Origin: Arthrobacter sp. N199823 | Lineage (GTDB): Bacteria; Actinomycetota; Actinomycetes; Actinomycetales; Micrococcaceae | Reading direction: 5' to 3' | Assembly (NCBI RefSeq): GCF_002929705.1 | Contig: NZ_PJIN01000003.1 | Coordinates: 496,001-560,000, forward strand | DNA length: 64,000 nt | Shown: in pieces, positions 46,427 through 53,929 of the stretch | Numbering within the stretch: position 1 is the stretch's first letter | How the letters are laid out: each line of letters begins with the position of its first letter | Position numbers and translations under genes: made by a program | Notes under the pieces: generated by a model | Databases searched by the model: none | The model's input: the letters and a program-made list of their open reading frames with translations, nothing else | What the model was told of the DNA's origin: nothing

Positions 46427-47295
46427 TATTTGATGGATCCTCTCATGACGCCGGAAATGACCCAGCGTTGGGCGAAAATGTAAATCAACAGCAGCGGGGC
46501 CATGGCCATCAGGTAGGAGGCAAAGGCTGTTGTGTAATCGGTATTGAATTGTCCCTGGAAGACGTACTGCACCAGGGGCAGGGTGCGGGTAGTGGGGTCC
46601 GAAAGGATCACCAGCGGCAGCAGGAAATCATTCCACGCCCACAAACACGTCAGGATGCCAACGGTAGCGTTGATGGGCGTCAGGATGGGAAAGATGACCT
46701 TCCAAAACGTGGTCCAGGTGCTGGCGCCGTCCATGACAGAGGCCTCTTCAAGCTCGGCGGGGATGGATTTAATGAACGCCGTGTAGACAAAAACATTGAA
46801 GCTGAGCCCATACACCGTGTAGAGCAGGAACAGTCCAACCGGATTATCCAGCCCCAGTACGGCCATCTCCTTCGTTACCGGCAGCATGATGATGGGGAAC
46901 GGCACGAACAGAGCGGCGATGAAGAAGTAATACAGCGCCTTGAAAAATGGCCGGTGCATGTTGCGGGCAATAGCGTAGGCCACCAGCGAATTGGTCAGGA
47001 TGGTCAGGATGACAGCCGCGACCGTCACGATGCCAGAAATCAGCAGCGCGTTGGGAAAATTGGTCAGCTTCCAGGCGTTGGAAAAGTTCTCCAGATGGAT
47101 GCTGGTGGGCAACGCCAGCCCGTTGCCGTTGAGCTGATCCGAGGATTTCAGGGCGGTGACAATGGTGAAGTACAGCGGGATCAGCACCGTCAGGGACAGC
47201 ACGGCGGCCAGGAGCGTCAGGGGAATGTTCACTGAGGAACGACGGCGGCGCGTGGCTGGGGTGCCGGCCTCCGGCTTTTCGATAAGTAGACTCAT
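46426..47295 (-). CDS. ABC transporter permease, MalG-like
   Basis: 289 residues, six helices, CUT1 family. EAA loop visible as ELEEASVMDGASTWTTFWKV. Starts at an ATG overlapping the preceding permease stop (ATGA) with AAGGAGT upstream. Paired with the MalF-like gene and the lipoprotein for uptake of an oligosaccharide, probably an alpha-galactoside such as melibiose or raffinose. Confidence 0.88.
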   Translation of the reverse strand: MSLLIEKPEAGTPATRRRRSSVNIPLTLLAAVLSLTVLIPLYFTIVTALKSSDQLNGNGLALPTSIHLENFSNAWKLTNFPNALLISGIVTVAAVILTILTNSLVAYAIARNMHRPFFKALYYFFIAALFVPFPIIMLPVTKEMAVLGLDNPVGLFLLYTVYGLSFNVFVYTAFIKSIPAELEEASVMDGASTWTTFWKVIFPILTPINATVGILTCLWAWNDFLLPLVILSDPTTRTLPLVQYVFQGQFNTDYTTAFASYLMAMAPLLLIYIFAQRWVISGVMRGSIK

Positions 47296-48212
47296 TGAAG
47301 CTCAGACTCCTTGCGTGAGAGGAAGCGCATTTGCAGCAGCGACAGGACAACGATGACCACCAGATAAACCACTGAGTTGGCCATCTGGTAGCCGTACTCC
47401 CCGCCTTGGAAACCGCCGCGGTAAATGACCATGGCCACTGATTCGGTGGAGGTGCCGGGGCCGCCGTTGGTCAGGGCCACGATTTGGTCGAACGCCTGCA
47501 GCAGGCCCTTGAGGGCAAGGACCATATTGATGGTGAAGTAGCCGGCGATCATGGGGAACGTGATGGAGCGGAACTGGCGCCACGGGGACGCCCCGTCCAA
47601 GCCGGCAGCCTCATACAATTCACCGGGGACGGTTTGCAGGCCGGCCAGGTAGATAATGACACTGAAGGCGATGGACTGCCACGCCGTAACACCCACGATG
47701 CCCAGCCACGCCAAGTCAGGGTTGGCGAGGATGGACGTGGAGAGCCATTCAATGCCCAGCGCCTGGCCAATCAGAGGCAGGTTGTTGGAGAGCAGGTAGT
47801 TGAAGACGTAGCCCACAATCAGCACGGACAAGATGTTGGGGATAAAGAAGATTCCGCGAAATGCCGTCTGATACTTGATCTTGGAGTTCAGCAAGATGGC
47901 GATAAAGAGCGCCCCAACATTGACCACAATGGTGGTGGTGATGGCGAAGAGGAACGTGAATCCGTAGGACGCCATGATCCTGTCATCTTTGAACAGGTTC
48001 ACGTAGTTGGACAGTCCCACGAAATCCCATTCGCCGTAGCCGGCGTAGTCGGTGAAACTGTAGAACATGCCCGTCACAGTGGGGACTGTGTGCAAGATGA
48101 CGAACAAGACCAAGGCCGGAACAACCATCCAGTAGAAGGTCTTGCTGGGCCGGGACGGGCTCCGGCGTTGCAGCCCGGCTGTCGTGCGGGGCTTATTGGC
48201 CGTGGTGGTCAT
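47292..48212 (-). CDS. ABC transporter permease, MalF-like
   Basis: 306 residues with six helices after a basic N-terminus (LQRRSPSRPSKTFYW). EAA loop ELYEAAGLDGASPWRQFRS. Sits between the binding protein (3 bp upstream) and the MalG-like partner. No ATPase gene in the operon. Confidence 0.88.
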   Translation of the reverse strand: MTTTANKPRTTAGLQRRSPSRPSKTFYWMVVPALVLFVILHTVPTVTGMFYSFTDYAGYGEWDFVGLSNYVNLFKDDRIMASYGFTFLFAITTTIVVNVGALFIAILLNSKIKYQTAFRGIFFIPNILSVLIVGYVFNYLLSNNLPLIGQALGIEWLSTSILANPDLAWLGIVGVTAWQSIAFSVIIYLAGLQTVPGELYEAAGLDGASPWRQFRSITFPMIAGYFTINMVLALKGLLQAFDQIVALTNGGPGTSTESVAMVIYRGGFQGGEYGYQMANSVVYLVVIVVLSLLQMRFLSRKESELQ

Positions 48213-48215
48213 GAT

Positions 48216-49568
48216 CTAGTCCCCTTTCTTGGTGATGGTGCGGGCGGCAACCTTTTCAAATTCGTGGTCCATGCGGGCCAGAAATGCCGGTTGCTTCTTA
48301 TCCAGCACGAACTGCTGCAAGATCGCATCAAAGGGGATGCTCGCAGGAACATGGTGGTCGAAGTAGCCGATCACACGGCCGTCATTGAAGAAGCCCTGCA
48401 TGCCTGCCAAGGCAGGATCGACGCTGGGGGCCGCATCCTTCACAGGTGTCAGGGAAGATTGGGCCTTGGCGTAGTAGTCCAGCACAGCAGGGGACATGAG
48501 GTATTCCACAAACTTCTTGGCCTCTTCCGGGTGCTTGGTGTCCTTGCCGATGGCTAGGGTTACATCCACACCGGAGACCAGGACGTTCTTGGCGGGGTCG
48601 TTGGTGGTGGGGTATGGGAAGGACGCGATCTTCGCATCCGGGTTCGACGCGCGGATGGCCGGGATCGCGAAGCTGCCTTGCAGGTACATGGCTGATTTGC
48701 CAGCTCCGAAGGCGGCATTGCCATCGTTGTAGCCTGCGCTCTGAGCGCCGGGTTGGGCGTAACTGAAGAGTTTCAAGAGTTTAGTGGAGGCTTCCGTTCC
48801 GTCCTTGGCAAAACTGGACGCGCCGGTTGCCGGGGTCCAGCCGGAAGTTCCAACACTGTCAAAGAAGTCCGCGGGCATGAGGTTTCCGGCCAGGTTGACG
48901 AAGGAGGGCAGGACCGTCCAAGCGTCCTTGAGGGTCATATAGAACGGATTGACGCCGTTGGCCTTGAAGGTGTCGGCGGCTGCGATGAGCTGATCCCACG
49001 TTTGTGGCACTGCTACCCCGTTGGCAGCAAAAATCTCCGGGTTGTACAAGATGCCGCTGGCATTGTTGGCAAACGGCAGACCGTTTGTTTCGTTGCCGTG
49101 GCAGGTACCCAAACCGTTCAGAATGTCCTGAACTGCCGGCTGGACACGTGGGGCCGCCGGCATGCCTGACAGGTCGGCAAACACGCAGGCTTTGGCCAGA
49201 TCACCGAAGTTGCCGTTGCCATTGAGCGTCAGCACATCAGGTGTTCGGTTCTTGACCAGCAGTGTCCTGATGGCGGTATCCGGGTCCGGGGAGTTATTGA
49301 TGACCACATGGATGTTGGGGTTCTTGGCCTCAAAATCCTTCACGATCTGGGTGAACTGGGCCACCGCTTCGGGCTTGAACTGAAAAAAGTCCAAGGTGAC
49401 ACGGCCGTCGTCGTTCGTGGAACAGCCGGTCAGCACCAATGTCAGTGCCAGTGCGGCGGTAGTACCGGTGGCCATCAGCTTGCGGCGGAAATTGCGCCGA
49501 CCGGGCTGTGATTTCCTGGCCAGCTGGCGCAGCAGCGCCGGCGGGCCAGATTCTCGCTCATGGTTCAT
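48216..49568 (-). CDS. Extracellular sugar-binding lipoprotein
   Basis: 450 residues. Basic N-region (QPGRRNFRRKL), hydrophobic stretch and lipobox LTGC with Cys49. The mature protein is a class 1 solute-binding protein (LDFFQFKPEAVAQFTQIV, TWDQLIAAADTFK). It starts 9 bp after the alpha-galactosidase stop with AAGGAGT as ribosome site. Ligand is inferred to be an alpha-galactoside from its neighbours. Confidence 0.88.
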   Translation of the reverse strand: MNHERESGPPALLRQLARKSQPGRRNFRRKLMATGTTAALALTLVLTGCSTNDDGRVTLDFFQFKPEAVAQFTQIVKDFEAKNPNIHVVINNSPDPDTAIRTLLVKNRTPDVLTLNGNGNFGDLAKACVFADLSGMPAAPRVQPAVQDILNGLGTCHGNETNGLPFANNASGILYNPEIFAANGVAVPQTWDQLIAAADTFKANGVNPFYMTLKDAWTVLPSFVNLAGNLMPADFFDSVGTSGWTPATGASSFAKDGTEASTKLLKLFSYAQPGAQSAGYNDGNAAFGAGKSAMYLQGSFAIPAIRASNPDAKIASFPYPTTNDPAKNVLVSGVDVTLAIGKDTKHPEEAKKFVEYLMSPAVLDYYAKAQSSLTPVKDAAPSVDPALAGMQGFFNDGRVIGYFDHHVPASIPFDAILQQFVLDKKQPAFLARMDHEFEKVAARTITKKGD

Positions 49569-49577
49569 TGGAACTCC

Positions 49578-51722
49578 TTAGTTGGCCTGATCAACAGTGA
49601 TCAAAACGGCTTGTTCGGGGAAAAGTACGGGGGACGCCAGACCGGTGGAGGCCAGGAGGCGCCCGGAGATGATCGTTTCGGCAAGGGTCCAGTCAAGGGG
49701 GGACTGGCCGTTGCCGAGCTGATCATTGAGGGGTTCTGAGAGCTGGACCCGGTAACGCGTGTCCGGGAGCAGCCCCGGCAGCGTAATACGCCCGGACGGG
49801 TACGTGGTGGATGCTGTGCGCTGAGTGAGGGAGTAGACGGCGCGGCTACCGTCTGCGGCAACGACGCCGCGGAGATCCATTGCCGGATCGGGCAGGTCCG
49901 CGTGGACGCTGGTGCCGGTGTGGAACAGCTCCCGGTTCTCCTTGTGGAAGGCGATCCAGCCCGCAAGTTCCTCCGTCTGTGCCTCAGAGATGTCCGAGAT
50001 GTCCCATTCAATCCCGAAGTGGCCGAAAATGGCGGTGCGGGCCATGAACCCCAGGCTGTGTTGGCGGTCGGTGGAATGTGATTTTGGCCCGCCAATGTGG
50101 GCGCCCATGAGCTCGTAAGGCACCAGGAGCCCGGTGTTGGCTTGGTTGTCGAGGCGTTCGAGCGGATCGATGCAATCGCTGGTCCAGATCCTGTCCGTGT
50201 AGTCCAGGATGCCCAGATCCACCCGGGCCCCACCCGAGGCGCAGCTTTCAATTTCCACGCCGAGGTGGCGGGTCTTCAGCTCCGCAAGCAGCCGGTAGAG
50301 GGCCAGCGTGGTCTTGCGCACGCTGGGGTTGCCCGTGTGGGGATCGGCGGCATCGAGCAGGTCACGGTTGTGGTCCCACTTGATATAGCTAATGGGGTAT
50401 TCGGACAGCATGGCATCAAGGCGGTCCAACAGGTACTCGAAGCACTCGGGGTTGGCCAGGTTCAGTACCTGCTGCTGGCGTGCGGAGACCGGCCAGCGTC
50501 CGTCGGTGTGCAGGATCCAGTCCGGATGCTTGCGGGCCAACTCGCTGTTCGGGTTCACCATTTCCGGCTCAAACCACAGCCCGAACTCCATGCCCAGGCC
50601 GCGCACATGGTCAATGATGGGGCCCAGGCCGTCCGGCCACACGGCAGCGTCCACAAACCAGTCACCCAGCCCGGCAGTGTCATCGCGGCGGCCCAGGAAC
50701 CAGCCGTCATCAAGGACAAAACGTTCGACGCCGACCACGGCAGCCTTCTCGGCCAAGCTTTTGAGTGTGGTCAGCTCGTGATCGAAATACACCGCTTCCC
50801 AGGTGTTGAGGGTGACGGGCCGTGGCCGGCTTGGGTGTTGGGGGCGGGCACGAAGGTCTTCGTGAAATCGGGCCGAGAGCTGATCCAGACCGTGGCCCCA
50901 GGAACCCAGCGCCCACGGGGTGGTGTGCGAGTCCCCAGGTGCCAAAACCACTTCCCCCGGCAGCAGCAGCTCCCCGGCGCTCAGGAAGCTGTCACTGGTG
51001 ATGGTGCGTTCGGCCGACAAACTGTGATTGCCACTCCATGCCGTGTGCACGCCGTGGACCAGGCCGCTGCGGAAGCCGAAGCTGTCCTGGCCCGCCAGCA
51101 TGAGCAGTGTGGCATCCGCACCGGGGCGTCCGCGGCGGCTTTCGCGAACATGGGCGCCCACCGTCAGTGGGCGGCGCTGGGAGGTGCGCTCCTTCAAATG
51201 GCGGCCCGTGAAATCTTGAACGGTGGTGGCGCTCGCCGGCAGTGGGAACACTGCGGTGAGCCGGTGCAGCAGGTAGTCGCTGTCCCCGATGTTGCTCAGG
51301 ATGTGCCGCTGGCGCAGCACCCCCGCAGCGCTTAGCTCCAGCTCCGTGACCAGATGCAGTCCTCCGGCCGGGTCCTCAGCGGTAATGGTAAGGGAGGAGC
51401 CATCGGCGTGTGCCGCCGTGGTGCTTAAGGCGCTAGCCCAACCACCGGCAGCGCGCTGGCCGAGCAGTGCGGGGGTGCCCTGCCAGCCAAATGTCTCCTG
51501 CGGCAGGAGGCTCAGGCGGGCAGGAACGTCAATGCCGCCGGAAACGCGCTGGGGACGGGCTGCTGCTGCGAGCGATGCCAGCTCGGCGGGGGAGAGGGTG
51601 CCTGTGGCTTGGCCCCAATGAATGATGGTGGGTGTGCCTGCCGTGTCCAGGTCCACGATGACCGAGGTGCCGCCGCGATGCAGCTGGAGCTGGGCGGGAA
51701 GTGAAGAAGTTGTTGTGCTCAT
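49578..51722 (-). CDS. Alpha-galactosidase, GH36
   Basis: 714 residues, intracellular (no signal), full GH36 length. N-terminal beta-sandwich, then the barrel with FVLDDGWFLGRRDD (336-348), FGLWFEPEMVNPNS, nucleophile Asp450 in YIKWDHNRD and acid/base Asp516 in IWTSDCIDPLERL. It releases galactose from melibiose and raffinose-family sugars. First gene of the operon; its ATG follows a TTGACA promoter with essentially no leader, and a ROK regulator lies divergently upstream. Confidence 0.93.
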   Translation of the reverse strand: MSTTTSSLPAQLQLHRGGTSVIVDLDTAGTPTIIHWGQATGTLSPAELASLAAAARPQRVSGGIDVPARLSLLPQETFGWQGTPALLGQRAAGGWASALSTTAAHADGSSLTITAEDPAGGLHLVTELELSAAGVLRQRHILSNIGDSDYLLHRLTAVFPLPASATTVQDFTGRHLKERTSQRRPLTVGAHVRESRRGRPGADATLLMLAGQDSFGFRSGLVHGVHTAWSGNHSLSAERTITSDSFLSAGELLLPGEVVLAPGDSHTTPWALGSWGHGLDQLSARFHEDLRARPQHPSRPRPVTLNTWEAVYFDHELTTLKSLAEKAAVVGVERFVLDDGWFLGRRDDTAGLGDWFVDAAVWPDGLGPIIDHVRGLGMEFGLWFEPEMVNPNSELARKHPDWILHTDGRWPVSARQQQVLNLANPECFEYLLDRLDAMLSEYPISYIKWDHNRDLLDAADPHTGNPSVRKTTLALYRLLAELKTRHLGVEIESCASGGARVDLGILDYTDRIWTSDCIDPLERLDNQANTGLLVPYELMGAHIGGPKSHSTDRQHSLGFMARTAIFGHFGIEWDISDISEAQTEELAGWIAFHKENRELFHTGTSVHADLPDPAMDLRGVVAADGSRAVYSLTQRTASTTYPSGRITLPGLLPDTRYRVQLSEPLNDQLGNGQSPLDWTLAETIISGRLLASTGLASPVLFPEQAVLITVDQAN

Positions 51723-51758
51723 TGAATAGTTTTACCGCGAAAGTAATTGCTGTGTCAA
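51723..51758 (-). promoter_or_regulatory. Leaderless promoter of the alpha-galactoside operon
   Basis: On the minus strand TTGACA (51758-51753), 18 bp spacer, TAAAAC (51734-51729), then 6 nt to the ATG at 51722. A near-consensus -35 and no ribosome site, so the alpha-galactosidase message is probably leaderless. Confidence 0.65.
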
Positions 51759-51822
51759 GGGTCACCTTGATTGCATGATTGCGGCGAAATACTTGATTTC
51801 AGACTGGAATTATGTTTGAAGT

Positions 51823-51838
51823 GCAATAAACTTGTTGC
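51823..51838. promoter_or_regulatory. Candidate ROK operator over the regulator's -10 box
   Basis: GCAATAAACTTGTTGC is an imperfect palindrome (6 of 8 base pairs symmetric). It covers the TAAACT -10 (51827-51832) of the ROK gene, 7 nt before its ATG. Binding here would autoregulate the ROK gene and could reach the divergent operon promoter about 70 bp away. Confidence 0.45.
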
Positions 51839-51839
51839 T

Positions 51840-53030
51840 ATGAACACCGTTGCCCACACACCGAGCCTGCCTGCTCCAAGCCGCCCTGGCGAGAACCGCG
51901 GACAACCGGAAGCTCTCGCGGAATCTGCCCTTGAACTGGCTCGGCTGGTGCTTGTCCGCGGTCCCATTTCCCGCGGGGAATTGGCCAGGGAAATGAAGTT
52001 GAGCATTGCCAGCCTCACCCGCTTGGGGAAACCACTGCTCGATTCGGGTCTGCTCATTGAGGGCCCTCTGGTTGCCGACGGCACAGTGGGGCGTCCCGTG
52101 CGATTGCTCGATGTTCCCAACAACGCGGCATGGTTTGTGGGCGTGAAAGTGACAGGAGATAGTCTGCAGGCTGTGGTCACGGACATTCGTGCCACTATTC
52201 TGGCGGAAGCTGTGCTGCCGCTGCCCGAGAAATCGTCCGCTGCCGTGGTGGCGGGTATTGCGCAGCTCACTGAGCAGCTCGGGGCGCAAGCAGGTGTCGC
52301 CGTCGCGGGGGTTGGCGTTTCCCTGGGTGGGCAGGTGCGGCCGGACGGCGTGGTCCACCGCGCACCGTTTCTGGACTGGAAAAACGTGCCTTTGCAGAGC
52401 CTGCTGCAGGACTGGCTGGGACTCCCCGTGGTGGTAGAAAATGATGTGACAGCACTTGTGGCCGCCGAGCAATGGTTTGGGGCGGGCCGCGAGGTGCCCG
52501 ATTTCGCCGTGATTACCGTGGGCGCAGGAGTTGGCTACGGACTCACCATTCGCAACCACGTCATCCGAACAGTGGATACCGGATTGGGGCTGGGCGGACA
52601 CTTTCCGTTGGATCCCAACGGGCCGCTGTGTGCTGAAGGGCACCGTGGATGTTCCACAGCTATGCTGTCCATCCCCAGTATTTGTCTGCAAATTTCAGCA
52701 GCCTTGGGCCGCCCGGTGGACTATGGGCAGGCGTTGGACCTTGCCGCAGAAGGAAACCGCGCCGCAGCGGCAGTCCTGGAGGCAGCGGCAAAGTCTTTGG
52801 GGATCCTGATCGCCGCGGCCACAAACCTGACAATGGTTAACACGGTTGTGCTAGGCGGGGAAGGCGTGGCGCTTTTCGCGGCGAAGGAAGCCACAGTGCT
52901 GGCTGCCTTGGCAGCGGGGCGGGACCCGGAGGCAGCGCCGGTGAAGGTACGGGTGGCATCGGCCGATTTCACCGAATGGGCGCGTGGCGCGGCAGCCGTG
53001 GCTATTCAAGCCCAAGCATTCATTCGCTAG
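51840..53030 (+). CDS. ROK-family transcriptional regulator
   Basis: 396 residues from MNTVAHTPSLPAPSRPG; an in-frame ATG 23 codons earlier is unlikely because it lies upstream of the -10 box. Winged helix-turn-helix at about 28-90 (RGPISRGELAREMKLSIASL), then a ROK sugar-kinase-like domain (VVENDVTALVAAEQWFGAG). Two hallmark sites are degenerate: the ExGH sugar motif reads GGH, and the zinc motif CxCGxxGC reads CAEGHRGC with one Cys lost. It most likely represses the divergent alpha-galactoside operon. Confidence 0.88.
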   Translation: MNTVAHTPSLPAPSRPGENRGQPEALAESALELARLVLVRGPISRGELAREMKLSIASLTRLGKPLLDSGLLIEGPLVADGTVGRPVRLLDVPNNAAWFVGVKVTGDSLQAVVTDIRATILAEAVLPLPEKSSAAVVAGIAQLTEQLGAQAGVAVAGVGVSLGGQVRPDGVVHRAPFLDWKNVPLQSLLQDWLGLPVVVENDVTALVAAEQWFGAGREVPDFAVITVGAGVGYGLTIRNHVIRTVDTGLGLGGHFPLDPNGPLCAEGHRGCSTAMLSIPSICLQISAALGRPVDYGQALDLAAEGNRAAAAVLEAAAKSLGILIAAATNLTMVNTVVLGGEGVALFAAKEATVLAALAAGRDPEAAPVKVRVASADFTEWARGAAAVAIQAQAFIR

Positions 53031-53110
53031 CGTGCCGTGACCAGCATTCATACTCTGTAGGCTTCCAGCATGGTGCGTTAGCATGGCAGAACCTCGAGGA
53101 AGGCGTCACC

Positions 53111-53713
53111 ATGCCAAGAACGCATCGTCTCAGCGGCGCCGCGAAAGCGGTAGAAGCAATCAAAGCCATGAAGGGAGTTTCCTCACGGCTCACGGCATCA
53201 TTGTTGATGCTCTCCGTCGTGACAGTAGTGGCCGCGTGCGCGCAGCAAGGCCCCGAGTCCGGACCGTCTAGCTCAGGCAGCCAGCCGCCTGCGATCCCGA
53301 TCCCATCCGCCACGATCCCAGCAGCGACCGAGAGCCCCGCAGCCGTGACACCACCCTCCGCCAGCGGGATAGACCTCACCATCACACTCACAGAATCGTC
53401 CCAGGCCATGCCGCGGACGTTCCGTCTTGTGGCCGAAGGCGCCACGCCCGGACCTGAATCCACCTTGCCCGATCCGGCCGCCGCACTGGCCGCTGTGGAA
53501 AAGTACGGCGAGAAAATGTTCTTCCCCGTCCCGGACCCCAACCGGGTGTGCACCCAGCAATATGGTGGCCCGGAAATTGCCCAGGTAACCGGCTGGTTCC
53601 ACGGCAAGAAAGTCAACGCCACCTTCAAACGCACCGATGGCTGTGAAATCAGCCAATGGCAGGCTCTAGCTCCGCTCTTTGGTGCCCTCGGTGGCGGCAC
53701 CGGCAACATCTAA
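53111..53713 (+). CDS. Lipoprotein with a subtilisin-inhibitor-like (SSI) domain
   Basis: 200 residues from MPRTHRLSGAAKAVE after GAGGAAGG; a later ATG (residue 20) is an alternative. Signal peptide with lipobox VAAC, Cys43. A Pro/Ser/Thr linker runs to about 86. Residues 87-190 follow the Streptomyces subtilisin inhibitor: IDLTITLTES, then VCTQQYGGPEIAQVTGWFHG and KKVNATFKRTDGC. Cys147 and Cys178 match the SSI disulfide Cys71-Cys101 in spacing. The other SSI disulfide (Cys35-Cys50) is missing, replaced by Val/Ala. The SSI reactive bond would fall at Gln149-Gln150, an unusual P1. The gene is convergent with a subtilase gene. The SSI call is by eye. Confidence 0.7.
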   Translation: MPRTHRLSGAAKAVEAIKAMKGVSSRLTASLLMLSVVTVVAACAQQGPESGPSSSGSQPPAIPIPSATIPAATESPAAVTPPSASGIDLTITLTESSQAMPRTFRLVAEGATPGPESTLPDPAAALAAVEKYGEKMFFPVPDPNRVCTQQYGGPEIAQVTGWFHGKKVNATFKRTDGCEISQWQALAPLFGALGGGTGNI

Positions 53714-53739
53714 TCGGTGGCGGCACCGGCAACATCTAA
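53688..53739. repeat. Exact 26-bp tandem duplication across a stop codon
   Basis: Unit 1 (53688-53713) ends with the stop codon TAA of the SSI-like gene; unit 2 (53714-53739) repeats it exactly, including a second, out-of-use TAA. It looks like a recent slippage or duplication. Confidence 0.9.
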
Positions 53740-53847
53740 ACCGGGCGAAATTAGGACCCAGCACCACCAGATGAGGCAGAACCGGAATAGGCACCACTAG
53801 ATTAAGCAGCACCTCAGCTCAGGGCAGGTGAGCGCTAATCAAACCAG

Positions 53848-53900
53848 CCACGCACGACGGCGGCCATCCAGTCCAACTGGATGGCCGCCGTCGTGCGTGG
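53848..53900. terminator. Bidirectional terminator between SSI-like gene and subtilase
   Basis: A 25-bp perfect stem (53848-53872 with 53876-53900) with a 3-nt loop, sited between the two convergent genes. Very stable, without a T-run. Confidence 0.8.
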
Positions 53901-53929
53901 ACTAACTGCTTTTCTAGAGTTGCTGGACC

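Noticed and set aside
47484-48557. 357-codon frame antisense to the ABC permease and binding-protein genes
   Set aside because: Composition is typical of the opposite strand of membrane-protein genes (Gly, Gln, Arg, His rich) and no motif is seen.
50097-51335. 412-codon frame antisense to the alpha-galactosidase gene
   Set aside because: Shadow of a strongly coding GC-rich gene; the GH36 frame has all catalytic motifs and this one has none.
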